From Adiantum capillus-veneris (taxonomy: Eukaryota > Streptophyta > Polypodiopsida > Polypodiales > Pteridaceae), in contig CM043964.1 in assembly GCA_014529385.2 (NCBI GenBank), positions 137,024,529 through 137,088,528 on the forward strand: a stretch of DNA of 64,000 bases. The letters are read 5' to 3'. Positions 11,281 through 21,154 of the stretch are shown one piece after another; positions within the stretch are counted from its first letter, which is position 1; each line of letters opens with the position of its first letter. Under the pieces are notes generated by a model, which worked only from the letters and a program-made list of their open reading frames with translations, was not told where the DNA came from and did not search any database. The position numbers were made by a program, and so were the translations under genes.

Positions 11281-12183
11281 ACATGGTGTAGGTACATGGT
11301 GTAGCTTAGAGGACTCCGTGAAGCCCTCATCTCCAAACGCCGCATCGAACTGTTGGATAAAGGCCAAGACTTTGTCCGTGGCACCAAAGGTACCATCATA
11401 GGTAAGGAAAGAGATGCTCTTCCCTCCCTCTTTGAATTTCTTCAGCTTGGACGACCTCTTCCATGCGGCATAGGATTTCCTATGGCCTCTTCTTTTTGAT
11501 GGTTCAAAGGTTGCACCATCACTTTCTTCAGAAGGTGAAGAATTTGAAGAGCGTGGAGAAGAGGGTGACCTCTTTCTCACCTTTTTCTTGTCTTGATCTT
11601 CGTCGTCTTCACCATCACTTTCATAAGAGGAAGAGGATGAAGAATATGGAGAAGAGGGTGTCCTCTTTCTCACCTTTTTCTTCTCTTGCTTTTTATCATC
11701 CCTCTTTGAATTATGACGTGGAGAAGAGTGCGATGGTCTTCTCCGCTTTGGTGGTGATGGAGAGCGTTTAGCCCGCCGTCTTCGTGGAGCCATCTCCACC
11801 GAGGTGGCGGGAGACTCACTTATTTCTCGTTCCTTCGGTGGAGGCTCTTGAATTCTCGTTTGGGAGGGAGATGCATCATCAAGAAGTAAATTCTTGAGCC
11901 CTTCGTACGGATTCTCTTCTTCTTCCCGAATCGGAGAGAGACCTCTTTTGGTAGTCTCACAAGGAGGCTTCATAGGTGTTCTCTCATCATGGTGATGAGC
12001 TTGGAGAATCTCGTGAGCACGGAGCTGCCGTTGCACTTCACTTTGGAGAGATGGATTGCCCATGGCTTGTTGAAGCCTAGAAACAAGATAGTTAGTAAGC
12101 ATTGGAGCATCATCAGTAGCTTGCTCATGAGCAAAATCAAAGTTATCAACATTAATTTCACTCTCTTTACTATTGTCAGCCAT
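11239..12183 (-). CDS. Element A gag N-terminal part with RS-like domain
   Basis: A 314-codon frame starts MADNSKESE at 12183, about 400 bp after the primer-binding site. Residues about 125-225 are extremely rich in R, S, P and K, with RRRRAKRSPSPPKRRR and two copies of a KKKVRKR-x-PSSP unit followed by an acidic patch, resembling the RS domain of splicing factors. The gag core begins at LTYDGTFG and FIQQFDAAFG. The frame goes wrong at a 13-bp tandem duplication (11281-11306). The true continuation is in the frame of the downstream 906-codon region. Confidence 0.85.
   Translation of the reverse strand: MADNSKESEINVDNFDFAHEQATDDAPMLTNYLVSRLQQAMGNPSLQSEVQRQLRAHEILQAHHHDERTPMKPPCETTKRGLSPIREEEENPYEGLKNLLLDDASPSQTRIQEPPPKEREISESPATSVEMAPRRRRAKRSPSPPKRRRPSHSSPRHNSKRDDKKQEKKKVRKRTPSSPYSSSSSSYESDGEDDEDQDKKKVRKRSPSSPRSSNSSPSEESDGATFEPSKRRGHRKSYAAWKRSSKLKKFKEGGKSISFLTYDGTFGATDKVLAFIQQFDAAFGDEGFTESSKLHHVPTPCSYALSKVPHTMVV
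11281..11306. repeat. 13-bp tandem duplication that breaks element A gag
   Basis: Two consecutive copies (acatggtgtaggt and acatggtgtagct) differ at one base. Thirteen is not a multiple of three, so the duplication shifts gag from the frame of 12183 to that of 11399. The related element A2 (49560-49580) has only one copy at the equivalent place. Confidence 0.85.
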
Positions 12184-12587
12184 TCTAACAACTTCTAGGT
12201 GTAAACGTTTTTAGGTGTACTTTGGCACTTCAAGCCTTAGTTGCTACTCCTCTTTACCCCTTTAGAAAAAGCACTCAAGCTACTGTACCCGCGGCTCGAA
12301 TACCATTAATTGCAAGGAATAGAAGAGAGGGTCTTTCAACACCAAAACAGCACCGGCTCCTGTCAAGCTTCTCATAGCTCAATAGTGGTTAAGCCGTAGC
12401 AAGCCCCGTAGGACTCCACTATTAAGACCATAGCTCTTGACGGTGATGCCCCATTAACTGCACGAAGGCAGGAGCACTGCAAGGTTGAAAAATCCCTATT
12501 CTACTTACTCACAGGAAATTAATAATACCAACAATTTATAGCTAGCTTGAGGACCTCCCTTCTTGAGCAAGAAAAGAGAAACCTTGT

Positions 12588-12600
12588 GCTCTGATACCAA
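12588..12600 (-). other. Element A primer-binding site (tRNA-Met type)
   Basis: The minus strand reads TTGGTATCAGAGC immediately after the LTR end ...ATGTTACA. This is the usual plant site complementary to the 3' end of initiator tRNA-Met. Confidence 0.88.
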
Positions 12601-13370
12601 TGTAACATTTAATGGCCTAAAAACTTATGTGTAGTAGAAATTAGCATGAACATAGTGGGCATTTCATTAGAATAGATTCCTAATGAGAATTACAAGAGTG
12701 CTTGGGTGGAGAGAGCAACAAAAAGCATAACACCTAGTTAGATAGTATCAACAATACTTTCAAAAGAGAGAGAAATTAAGCTATTGACAACAGTTGAGGA
12801 CCAGATTTGCATGGAGCCGGTCCCCCCTCCAAAAGGCTTTGTATTATGGTTCCTCCCATCAAGAGAGACATTGTACAATACAATTCTTTGTGTTCCTTCA
12901 AGACTAGCTAGTGCAATGAAGATGAAAGCTTCATGCACTAAGCAAAACACTTAGTAAACATAACATCAATTATCCCCATTCTCAGACCCAAGACCTCACA
13001 CACCTTCGCAAGCTAGGCTCACCCCCTCCTATGTAGGGATGTGTAAAGACTTTTGGGACACACACAAAGCATCCAATTACCCCTATGGTTGACCTTTGGA
13101 CACAACCTTTGAATTTTGGAACCTTAGCATTTTGGAAGTCTTAATGGGATGAATTCACCTTAGGGTCTTTTTAGCCCATTGTTGCACATGGCTCTTTTGC
13201 AGATGGCCCCCCCTTTGGATCCCTATTTTCCCTCCTTTGGATCCCTACTGTGGCCGGTCTGCTAGCTTAACCAATATTCTAGCTTTTTCTCCCCTGGCAC
13301 TTCCCCATATTAAATAATCAGTTTAACATGAGAAAATCATTTAGGAGAATTGATATTGATTATTATGACA
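12601..13370 (-). repeat. Element A 5' LTR (770 bp, internally deleted)
   Basis: Its ends match the left LTR (TGTCATAATAA... and ...GTTACA in element orientation). At 13008/13009 it jumps directly across the part equivalent to 5703-6518 of the other LTR, a loss of about 816 bp. The missing part includes the CCAAT-rich U3 segment. The remaining sequence is nearly identical to the 3' LTR. Confidence 0.88.
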
Positions 13371-14158
13371 GGATCAATTCCCTGAGTTGTAATGCTATCA
13401 TGATATTTGTAAAGGTCCATGTGAGTCAGCCACTGGCCATTTAGAATGCCCTAGGTATAAAGGTCGATAACCTTAATGTTAAAAGAGGCTTATCTTTAAA
13501 GAAGAAGAGAGCTCGGTTGTACGTACGCTCAAGCTACGAGCTGCTCCACCTTCTAATCATCACAGCTACTGATTTGGTAATCCATTTTTGATTCAGAAAC
13601 TTGCATTGTGTCCCTCTCTCTTTGCTCTTTAAATTAAGTGTGCGCATTGTCAGTTTTGCTGTGGTTCGCAACTACGTGTCTATGAGATGTAATTGCAGAT
13701 TTGAGTGCTTAAATCATTGTTTTTAGTCGTTTTGACCATAGGAGAGTGTTCTTAGACCATAGGACGACATTTCTGGCATGTTCTCTTGCAGTTTTCATGA
13801 CCTTTTTCATGATGAATCATGATTTTGGTACCTTGTCGGATTGCGACCAAACTTGCTAGGATAGTGCCCCTAGGTGTCCTAGACCTCCTCCTAAAGTTTC
13901 GTTGCATTTCGAGTCCCTTCGAGTGCCGAAATGGCGTGATGACCTAGAGTTGTGAGAAAGGACATAGGAAGATTTCCCTGATCATTTAGTGTTGGTTTGC
14001 TTATTGAGGTAGTGTGTTTGCTTGTTAAGGTTCACTTCTTGAGATTGATGATCTCAAAGAGTCTCCATGCCCCATCCGAGTCACTTTCCCTGAGTATTGA
14101 CATTATGTTAGTGCCAGAAAGCTATGCTGCAGACGTCCGTCGCGGAGACCTGCTAATA
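13371..14158 (+). repeat. Element B LTR, right piece, ending at the primer-binding site
   Basis: This continues the LTR begun at 5165 after element A. It aligns over its length with the reverse complement of 30251-30975. The end (...GCAGACGTCCGT..., 14129-14158) is directly followed by a Tat/Athila-type primer-binding site, which marks it as a 5' LTR in plus orientation. A short TATAAA-like word (GGTATAAAGG) is near 13455. Confidence 0.75.
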
Positions 14159-14177
14159 TTGGCGCCGTTGCCGGGGA
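14159..14177 (+). other. Element B primer-binding site, Tat/Athila type
   Basis: TTGGCGCCGTTGCCGGGGA is the primer-binding site form typical of Tat/Athila-lineage gypsy elements, usually assigned to tRNA-Asp. It sits just after the LTR and 2.9 kb before gag. Confidence 0.85.
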
Positions 14178-17009
14178 TATGATCCTTAGATGGTGAGTGA
14201 CCTAGTGCGTATTTAGAGCGTTCTTTTCTAAGATTTGTCTTCCATTCCATTTTCACCTTAGCAGTGAAGCAGCGAGACATGGAGTTTAGTGCTTGATAGA
14301 GTCTAGAAGTCGAGGACATGCTAGATCTATTCTTGAGAAGTAAAGAGGGTTGTGAGTGAGATAGCCAAATGTATTTCATTCTCCGATTTTCTCTATGCTT
14401 TCAGAGTGCTGTACCATTTTCCATTTCGACTTAATTTTGTACCATTTTGTTTGTTTTTATTTTATGTTTCATTTCAGTACTTAGGAGTAGGATAAGTAAA
14501 AACTACCACCATCGAATTTGGGCTAAAAGATTCAGGGAAAAAAAGGGTGAAAACCATATTTTGGTTGAAATGACCATAACTCTGAAATTCTGAAAATTTG
14601 ATGGTAGAGACCTCAAAGTGATCCAAATTCAAAAATTTGTGGATCAAAGGCATCAACAAACTCTCTAGAAGCAATCTGGAAAGTTTGGCCAGAATCTGTG
14701 GAGGAACATGGATCGCGATCCTTGTACCCCAGAGACCATTTTTGGTGAAAATTGATAAGTGACATTGAGCATCAGTGGGATACTGCTCTGATCAAGTTTG
14801 CTTCAAAGAAAAATTCAAAAATCACATCAGAATTGACTGTTAGGGCAAAAATAACAAAAACAGGGAATCAGACACAAAATTGGGCAACTCTTGAGATATG
14901 GGATCCAAATTCAAAAAGGGGTGAGATTTGGCATATACAGGACATAGAGAACCTGCAGAAAAAAAATCATGAAAAATTGTTGTCAAACATGGATCGCGAT
15001 CCATGTACCTTTTGGCATTTGGGACTAAGATTTGACAAGTACATCCCTGATATAATTTGAAACAACTTTGCCAAAAGGGACCATGTCAAAAAATTGGAAA
15101 AAGTTGGTCAAAATAGCCAAATACAGAAACTAGTCAAAAATCGCAGGACAGACATAAAAACTTGCTTTTGAATGAAAAAAACTAGTCCAAATCCAAAACT
15201 TTTGATACCATAGCATCTAGTAAACATGTTGATCCTAATGGTACCAAGAAATGCCAGTTTGGCTTCCAAACATGGATCGCGATCCATGTACCTCATGAAA
15301 AAATTTTGAATTTTTTTGGCTGAGATTTGAGCAGTAGGTAGTTGAGACATAGACAAACACTTTTCCTAAAAGAACCAAATGCAAAAATGTTGTATAAAGT
15401 GTTCAAAAGAGCCAGAAACAGTTCATTGTCAAGACAGACTGCCACAGCAGCCAGTAGAAGTCAGTTTTGGTTAGGCAAAACTAATCCAAATTGAAAATTT
15501 TTTGTGGAGCAGGCTACAAACATCATAAGCTATCAACACACCAAAAATTCAGATCCAAAAGTGATGGAACATGGATCGCAATCCATGTACCTTTGAGAAA
15601 TTTTTGGACAGAAACTTTTCCATCCTGTAGCAGAGACCATTGTGAACAAAAGTCCGCAAAGAAATTTTGTCAAAAAAGTTCAAAAAGTGGGTGAAAAGAG
15701 TCAAAAACTGTTCAAAGATGAAGACCCTAAAACAGACCTAGGGATTGAGTTTTGTCTGGCCTAAACAAGTCCAAATCACACAAAAAGCACATAGCTAGCA
15801 TTAGGAGACCGAGGTCAATCTGTGTGCCAAGTTTCAGTTGCAATCTGACACAAAGGTACATGGATCGCGATCCATGTTCCTTTGTCACAGAGTGATACTA
15901 AACTTGTGTCATGGTTAGAGGACATCACAAGGGGTCTAGTGATCTTTTCAAAAGTGAATTTGGATATAAAAAACCAAACCAAAAGCCCAGAACTGCCAAG
16001 TACTCTGAGCAAGTGCGAGAATTGACCTAACTTTCAATCTAGAGGTCCATTTTCAAAAACATTGATACCATAGGACTTCCTAATCATGCTGAATTGGATG
16101 GTACCAAAAAAACTCAATTTGGGCTCCAAACATGGATCACGATCCATGTACCCATAGTGACAGGTTGACCTACAACTTTTCAGATCAGTAGTGCATACAC
16201 AAGGAAACATATCCCCAAGTATAATTTTGGAAAAAATTGAGCAAATTTGGGTCAAAAGGGAGCAAAACAGGTGACAGAGCCTAAACCATAGTGCAGACCT
16301 AGTATTGTCTATTTGACCTATTAAACCAAGCCCAAATCCAAAAAGATTTGAGATTTAGCTTGTGGACATAGTCAGCAACAAACTCCTAAGAGATCAAGTC
16401 CATATGTGCTTGAACATGGCTCGCGATCCATGTACCTCAACCTCAGAATTTGATGAAGATTGGTATATAGCGTGATTATGACCTTTTCTACACACAGTCA
16501 AAATTTGGGAAAATTTGGAAAAAAAATTAAAAAAATTGACAGGGAACATGGATCGCAATCCATGTACCTCTCAGCATAGTGGGGGTATCTGACTTGGTGA
16601 TCTTGTAGACATACTTAAGTACATTCCAAATCTCAAGTTTGAGCTAAAAATACCTTGTAGACGCCAAGATACAAGCCATAGTTCCTGTGTTCTTGTCATA
16701 AAACTGTTTTGAGTGTTGTAAATAGTGTAGTTCACTAAAAGTGTTCTAACTTTTGATAGACAACACCAAATTGAGTCAGGTACATAGCTAGGAAGAAAGC
16801 TTGTGGGCAATAACACACACCTAGAGCTGCATTTTTCCAGGTTTCCTAATTCCAAACTTTTATGGTACCCAAGACTAGTTTCCAAAAAGCAAAAAGTCAC
16901 AAATTCCTGACTTTTGAGAGACCTTACCAAGGGCAGAAAGGGATAAGTTGCACTCAGCCAAAGTGGGCTTGTAAGAGACTATCTTGAGAGGTTTGAGCGA
17001 GCCTTGACC
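14178..17009 (+). other. Element B untranslated leader with palindrome array
   Basis: About 2.8 kb lie between primer-binding site and gag without a credible long frame. It consists of strongly diverged units of about 285 bp, each ending in an 18-bp palindrome followed by TACC. Similarity between units is visible outside the palindrome too. For example, TTGATACCATAG followed by a GGTACCAA word precedes the palindromes at 15271 and 16131. Other shared words are CAGACCTA and a TCCAAATCCAAA block. Confidence 0.8.
14707..16564. repeat. Eight-copy 18-bp palindrome array (CATGGATCGCGATCCATG)
   Basis: Copies start at 14707, 14988, 15271, 15570, 15859, 16131, 16415 and 16547. Start-to-start spacing is 281, 283, 299, 289, 272, 284 and 132 bp. 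Those at 14988, 15271 and 15859 are perfect. The rest differ at one position. Three of those five changes (15570, 16131, 16547) are CpG-to-CpA/TpG at the centre. Because the motif is its own reverse complement, both strands begin small frames with MDRDPC at it. No function is known to me. Confidence 0.92.
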
Positions 17010-18070
17010 ATGACAAATCACCCATCACCAGGGTTTTCTACTCCACTCAGAGACATGAAAAATGCTACAATGCCAACAACAGGGGATTGAGAGAATACAT
17101 AGAGGAGGGGCATCCTCTAATCAACAAACCAAAAGTGAGAATCATCAAAGCCAATGAATCCATGAGATTTCTTACGAATTACGCTCATGAGGGCTTGTAT
17201 AGGTTCACAAACAAAGATCCACATATCTTCTACAGGTGTGTAGTGTCCTATGCTGGAGAGTTGACTACCCATAAGAACCTCTATGCATTCACATATACAG
17301 ATGCCCACGGAGTGCAAGTTTTGATGGTAGATAAGTATGGACGTGAATACAAACTTGTCGATCCAATTGACTTAGAACGATACACATACAAGGGTACTGC
17401 GATCTCTACTTACTTTCAGATAGAAATGCCAGAGTACACATCAGAGAGGATTCCACCGGGATTTTCTCCAAGACTAGAGGAGAGAGCGACAAACATCTTT
17501 CCAAGAGACCACAAATTGGTTAGATTAGTGACTGGACCACAACGATTAAGACCATATCAAGTGGCCCAATGTGTCAAGACAAAATATGATGGGTTGAAGG
17601 ATCCATATGCTCATGTCTCACTCTTCAAACAAGTTTTGAGAGGTGAACAAATTGTCGATTTTCATACTCAATATGAGGGATTTGGCTTGACATTAGAAGG
17701 GACGGCCTTGAGTTGGTTCCAACCACTAAATAGAGATGATTTTCCCAACATAGAAAAACTCTTACAAGAGTTCGTAGAGGAGTTCTCAAAAAGGGGAATC
17801 AAATACAACACAGTGTCCCAAATCTACGCTTTCAAATAGGAAAAGAACGAAAGAGTGAAGGAAGCTTTGCTTCGCTTCAAACAATACATAGACAGATTTC
17901 CTGTGAGAGAGCTAAGATGAGAGATTATTAGTTCTCTTCATAGAGGGATTGAGGAATGAAACTCTAAAAAAGGACCTACATCTGAAAGGATGCACAACGT
18001 TTGAGCAAGTTACTAGAGAAGCTCTATATCTAGTTGACAATTGTAAGACCTACGGAGAGGTGACAAACAA
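17010..18070 (+). pseudogene. Element B gag, N-terminal and core domains
   Basis: A likely start is ATG at 17010 (MTNHPSPGFS), with a frame change at about 17083 into the 17087-17839 frame. Residues about 25-110 form an N-terminal domain (HEGLYRF ... FYRCVVSYAGELTTHKNLYAF) also found in element D. The retrotransposon gag core follows: DPYAHVSLFKQV, then LEGTALSWFQPLN, then LLQEFVEEFSKRG. A TAG at 17837 interrupts it, and further degenerate gag coding (ALLRFKQYIDRFPVREL) continues to about 18070. This protein would form the virus-like particle. Confidence 0.8.
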
Positions 18071-18091
18071 TGCGACTAGTAGTGCCTCATC

Positions 18092-18826
18092 TTGAAGAGC
18101 AAATCAATAACAAAGAGAGATGTTCAAACTCCTTGGGAGCCAATCATTGATCAATTGGTCGAGGGGGTGATTAGAAGAATAAACGATGGCTACAAACAGA
18201 CCATCAATGTACGACAACCTCAATTGAGGAGATGTAATACTTGTGGAGGGGATCACCCCACTCCATGGTGTAGCACTCAGCCAAAGCCATAGTGTGTGCT
18301 AGGGCAACAAACACGTATGTTGAATGATGGTAGAGTAGTAGTCAACTACGCTCAACCAAAGTATGTTCCACAACCCATGAGAAATCAATACTCCAAGGAT
18401 GCAAATACGCTCATGTACATAGACAATCATCAGGAGTATGGTTTGAAGAACATTCTCACCAGGCTAGACCAACCATTGGCTAGATCACCAGTTGTGAAAC
18501 AAGAAGGTCCATGCTATGAATGTGGAGGTGATCATTGGGCACGAAGTTGTCCAAACAAGGGTCCACAAATCAAATTATTTGTATTTTATGAACATTGTGG
18601 GATAGACCATCTACGCCAACACTGTGCTAAAAATCCAAACTATAGGGGGAAAGCAACAATGAACGTTGTAGGCATAATGCCTTCTTCAAGCGGATCCGAG
18701 GTAGAACCCGCCATTCCTTTAAACGTGATGACTCAAGCTCAAGCTCAAGAAGCTGCTAAAAACACAATTGTTGAGGAGGAAGCCATATTGCCTGTTCAAG
18801 CAGAAATTGAAAACTTATCGGTGTGA
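18092..18826 (+). pseudogene. Element B gag zinc-knuckle region
   Basis: Three knuckle-like modules are present: CNTCGGDHPTPWC (about 18232), CYECGGDHWARSC (about 18510) and a third ending HCGIDHLRQHC (about 18597), whose first cysteine is replaced by Tyr. The spacing is C-x2-C-x3-H-x4-C, one residue shorter before the His than the usual CCHC. A TAG at 18290 separates the first from the others. Element D carries matching modules. They are expected to bind element RNA. Confidence 0.8.
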
Positions 18827-18829
18827 ACA

Positions 18830-19588
18830 CGAAGAAAATCATGGAAATCCAAATGAGACAAAATGAAAGAGAAGAGGCTACAAGAGAAAGCTGCTTTGGA
18901 AACTAAATTGAATAAAACAAGAGAGCAGCTTAGACAAGAGAAAGAAAGGAAGAAAAACGCAAAGGGACCTAAAGAGTCAAAGACTAACTCGGGAGGTTCA
19001 GTCTTGGTCGACAAAGTCTTTGAACCTTTAGATGGAATTTTGAAGGCCTATGAAGCCAGGTTAAAACCCAATCAAACCCAAGAGGATAGATGGCTGACGT
19101 ATCCTCATCCAGGGTATGAAAAAGAGAGGTTGCAAATGTGCAAGGAGCTCATCCAGAAGGCCCAAGCTCTTATGGAACCAGTTCTAGATGCTCCAAAAAT
19201 GGAGGTGCTAGCCCGTGAAAAAATCCAGGAATTGGAAAGTCGTGGTATTGTAAACAAAGAGGAAGAGCCAGTAGTTGAGGCACCTTTAGATACAAGGGAG
19301 GTAGAAAATATCACACATGGGGTGGGTTCACAAGCAGTGATGCCAATTCCGGAGGTAGAAGAACCGTGGCCACAATCCTTATGGGAATCAATCAGAAACC
19401 GAAAAGATGGTAGTGCTACTTTACAGTCAGCACCTGTCCCTGAGATAAACATGGATCACGAATTCTTACCAGGGGATATAAGATCTTTATATGGGGATGC
19501 CGGGCCTGTCGCATTTGAAGAGAGTGAACCACGCTCTGTACAGACTTTTCCATCTTTCATAGGAGAACTTGAAACCAAATCGGAGTAA
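18830..19588 (+). pseudogene. Element B gag-pol linker, charged coiled coil
   Basis: The region 18863-19588 encodes a K/E-rich helical start (LQEKAALETKLNKTREQLR), then a Pro/Glu-rich linker. The motif EPWPQSLWESIRNR and the later SLYGDAG word recur in element D as DEDWGNRLWETAKQ and EYGDAG, so this is a shared domain and not random sequence. It lies between the zinc knuckles and the protease. I do not know its function. Confidence 0.65.
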
Positions 19589-19648
19589 ACCACGCTCTCT
19601 ACAGACTTTGCCATCTTTCATAGGAGAGCTTGAAACCAAATCGGAGGT
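19527..19648. repeat. 61-bp tandem duplication in element B
   Basis: Two copies starting at 19527 and 19588 encode variants of PSFIGELETKSE. The 61-bp step is not a multiple of three, so the coding frame changes between copies. Confidence 0.85.
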
Positions 19649-20354
19649 TAAAATGGTACCTTCTCAGTGGAAAGCCACACCAAAAATGATGGATACCAAG
19701 AGCTTGCATGAATTGATTTCTTCTCCTATACAATGCACACTTTATCTCTCAGAGCTATTGAAAATTAGACCACATCTATGGAGCCAAATGGGCCAAAACC
19801 TGGAAAATATGGGGTTGAAAATCCCTTCACATAACCAGCTTGCGATCAAAAACATGGATGACACCTTGCCTAAGAAGCCACAGACAAAGCCAGTACTAGT
19901 AAATAAGGTGGGTGACTATTGCGAAGGCGAAGAAGGAAACACCACCTTACCACTTGAGTATAAAGGAGTAAAGATGGTTGCTATATTAGATAGTAGGGCA
20001 GGAATTGCCGTTGCAGCCAAAGAGATATGGGAAAAATGGGGAAAGCCTGCTCTTAGGAAAACTCGAATGAAACTGCAATTAGCGGATGGATACACGGAGA
20101 AACCAATTAGAATATTAGAATAAATAATTGTATCCTCGTGTGGCATCTAGTATGAGCACACCTTTTCCATAATGAATTTTGACGAGAGCAGCAACTTTGA
20201 TATCATATTGGGCAGACCATTTATGCGTCAGCTCAAAATGGTACAAGATTGGGGCTATGACTATATCTACCTGAGAAACAAGGATGGCACTACAAAAATC
20301 AGTGTCAAAGATCATAGTTATAGAGATGTAGTGCGAACCGTGGGGGAAGCTTAA
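19600..20354 (+). pseudogene. Element B aspartic protease, inactivated
   Basis: A conserved lead-in (LVNKVGDYCEGEEGNTTLPLEY) precedes the active-site segment MVAILDSRAG at about 19975-20005. The expected D-S/T-G is here DSR, a Gly-to-Arg change that should abolish catalysis. After a stop at 20121 and a short disrupted stretch, the second conserved protease element FDIILGRPFMRQL appears at about 20199-20240, followed by WGYDYIYLRN. The same lead-in occurs in element D at 35730-35800. Confidence 0.78.
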
Positions 20355-20359
20355 ACTCC

Positions 20360-20960
20360 ACAATTGATTTGGAAAGCAAAGTGCATATTTGGATATACGG
20401 AGCTCCTGAAAGTGTAAGTCTTAGAAGGAAGATTGCGTCCTAGAGCGTTCAGTAGAAGATGAGGCATACATTCCAAAGCCATTTCTAGAGGATTTATTTG
20501 AGCCCTTTGGATGGGATCAGATACTGGCGACTCTTGATGTTTGTATAAATGAGGTAACATACACCAAATTTTGTGATGAATATGGCTTTGAAATAACTCC
20601 CATATTTACGATAAAGGTGTTGAAGGAAGCTAATGAAGTTTGTGAGTGTGAAAGCAGAAATGGTGAAACAGATAGCTACGTTGTGGAGCATGAGGTAAAA
20701 TTGAAATCAAAGAAAACAGAGCAACCACGAGAATATGTCATCATTGACATACCTGAAGAATTGACAAAAGTTGTTTCAAAGAAGCCGACTACAGAAAAAG
20801 TGCAAATGAAAGCAGATGAAGTAGAAAAGTTTCCAAGTTCAACGGAAAATCTTCAACAAACGCAAGATCAAAAGAAGAACAGGGACAAGAAAGAAGATAT
20901 CGTCTGTCTCCTACGATAATCAAATTTAGCATATGCGCAGAAACAAGACTTAAAATCACA
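20360..20960 (+). pseudogene. Element B protease-RT linker
   Basis: This is coding-like sequence (FLEDLFEPFGWDQILATLD at about 20480; a K/E-rich 100-codon frame at 20617-20919). It has the character of the variable linker between protease and reverse transcriptase in Tat/Athila elements. No RT follows, because element C starts at 20968 and B's RT, RNase H and integrase are absent on the other side of C. Confidence 0.5.
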
Positions 20961-20967
20961 TGCTCTA

Positions 20968-21116
20968 TGAGAACAAGGGGATGTCTGACATGCTATTCTC
21001 CACCCAACCATCTCCTCTTATAGCATTCTAGCTATCTCTAGGAGCCCCTGAACTTGCATGTAGACTGGTGGCAGAGCCTTGATCTATCTAGCCACCGTAG
21101 GACCTTTGTCCTGACA
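20968..21116 (-). repeat. Element C 3' LTR
   Basis: In element orientation it runs TGTCAGGACAAAGG... to ...CTTGTTCTCA. Its partner at 27301-27449 has the same length and about 97 percent identity. Confidence 0.88.
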
Positions 21117-21129
21117 CTATTCTCCCCTT
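21117..21129 (-). other. Element C polypurine tract
   Basis: The minus strand AAGGGGAGAATAG lies directly before the TGTCAGG start of the 3' LTR. Confidence 0.7.
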
Positions 21130-21154
21130 AAGGAAGAATGTTCGTCCTCGAACA

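Larger units (their letters stand above)
5295..13370 (-). mobile_element. Element A: full-length chromovirus-type Ty3/gypsy retrotransposon
   Basis: An 8.1-kb LTR retrotransposon lies on the minus strand. From its 5' end (right) it has an LTR 12601-13370, a tRNA-Met primer-binding site 12588-12600, gag, a CCHC knuckle, protease, reverse transcriptase, RNase H, integrase, a chromodomain, a polypurine tract 6878-6890 and a 3' LTR 5295-6877. The order protease-RT-RNase H-integrase and the C-terminal chromodomain place it with the chromoviruses. It is flanked by GGATT/GGATC. Coding is broken by a 13-bp duplication in gag, frameshifts in integrase and several stops, so it is no longer autonomous. 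Confidence 0.92.

Noticed and set aside
14159-14177. Possible tRNA gene end (TGGCGCCGTTGCCGGGGA)
   Set aside because: No cloverleaf or box A/B is near. Position after an LTR makes it a primer-binding site.
14707-16564. CRISPR-like array, because short palindromic repeats occur at regular spacing
   Set aside because: Spacers would be about 265 bp and are themselves diverged repeats of each other, the host is a plant, and the array sits in a retrotransposon leader.
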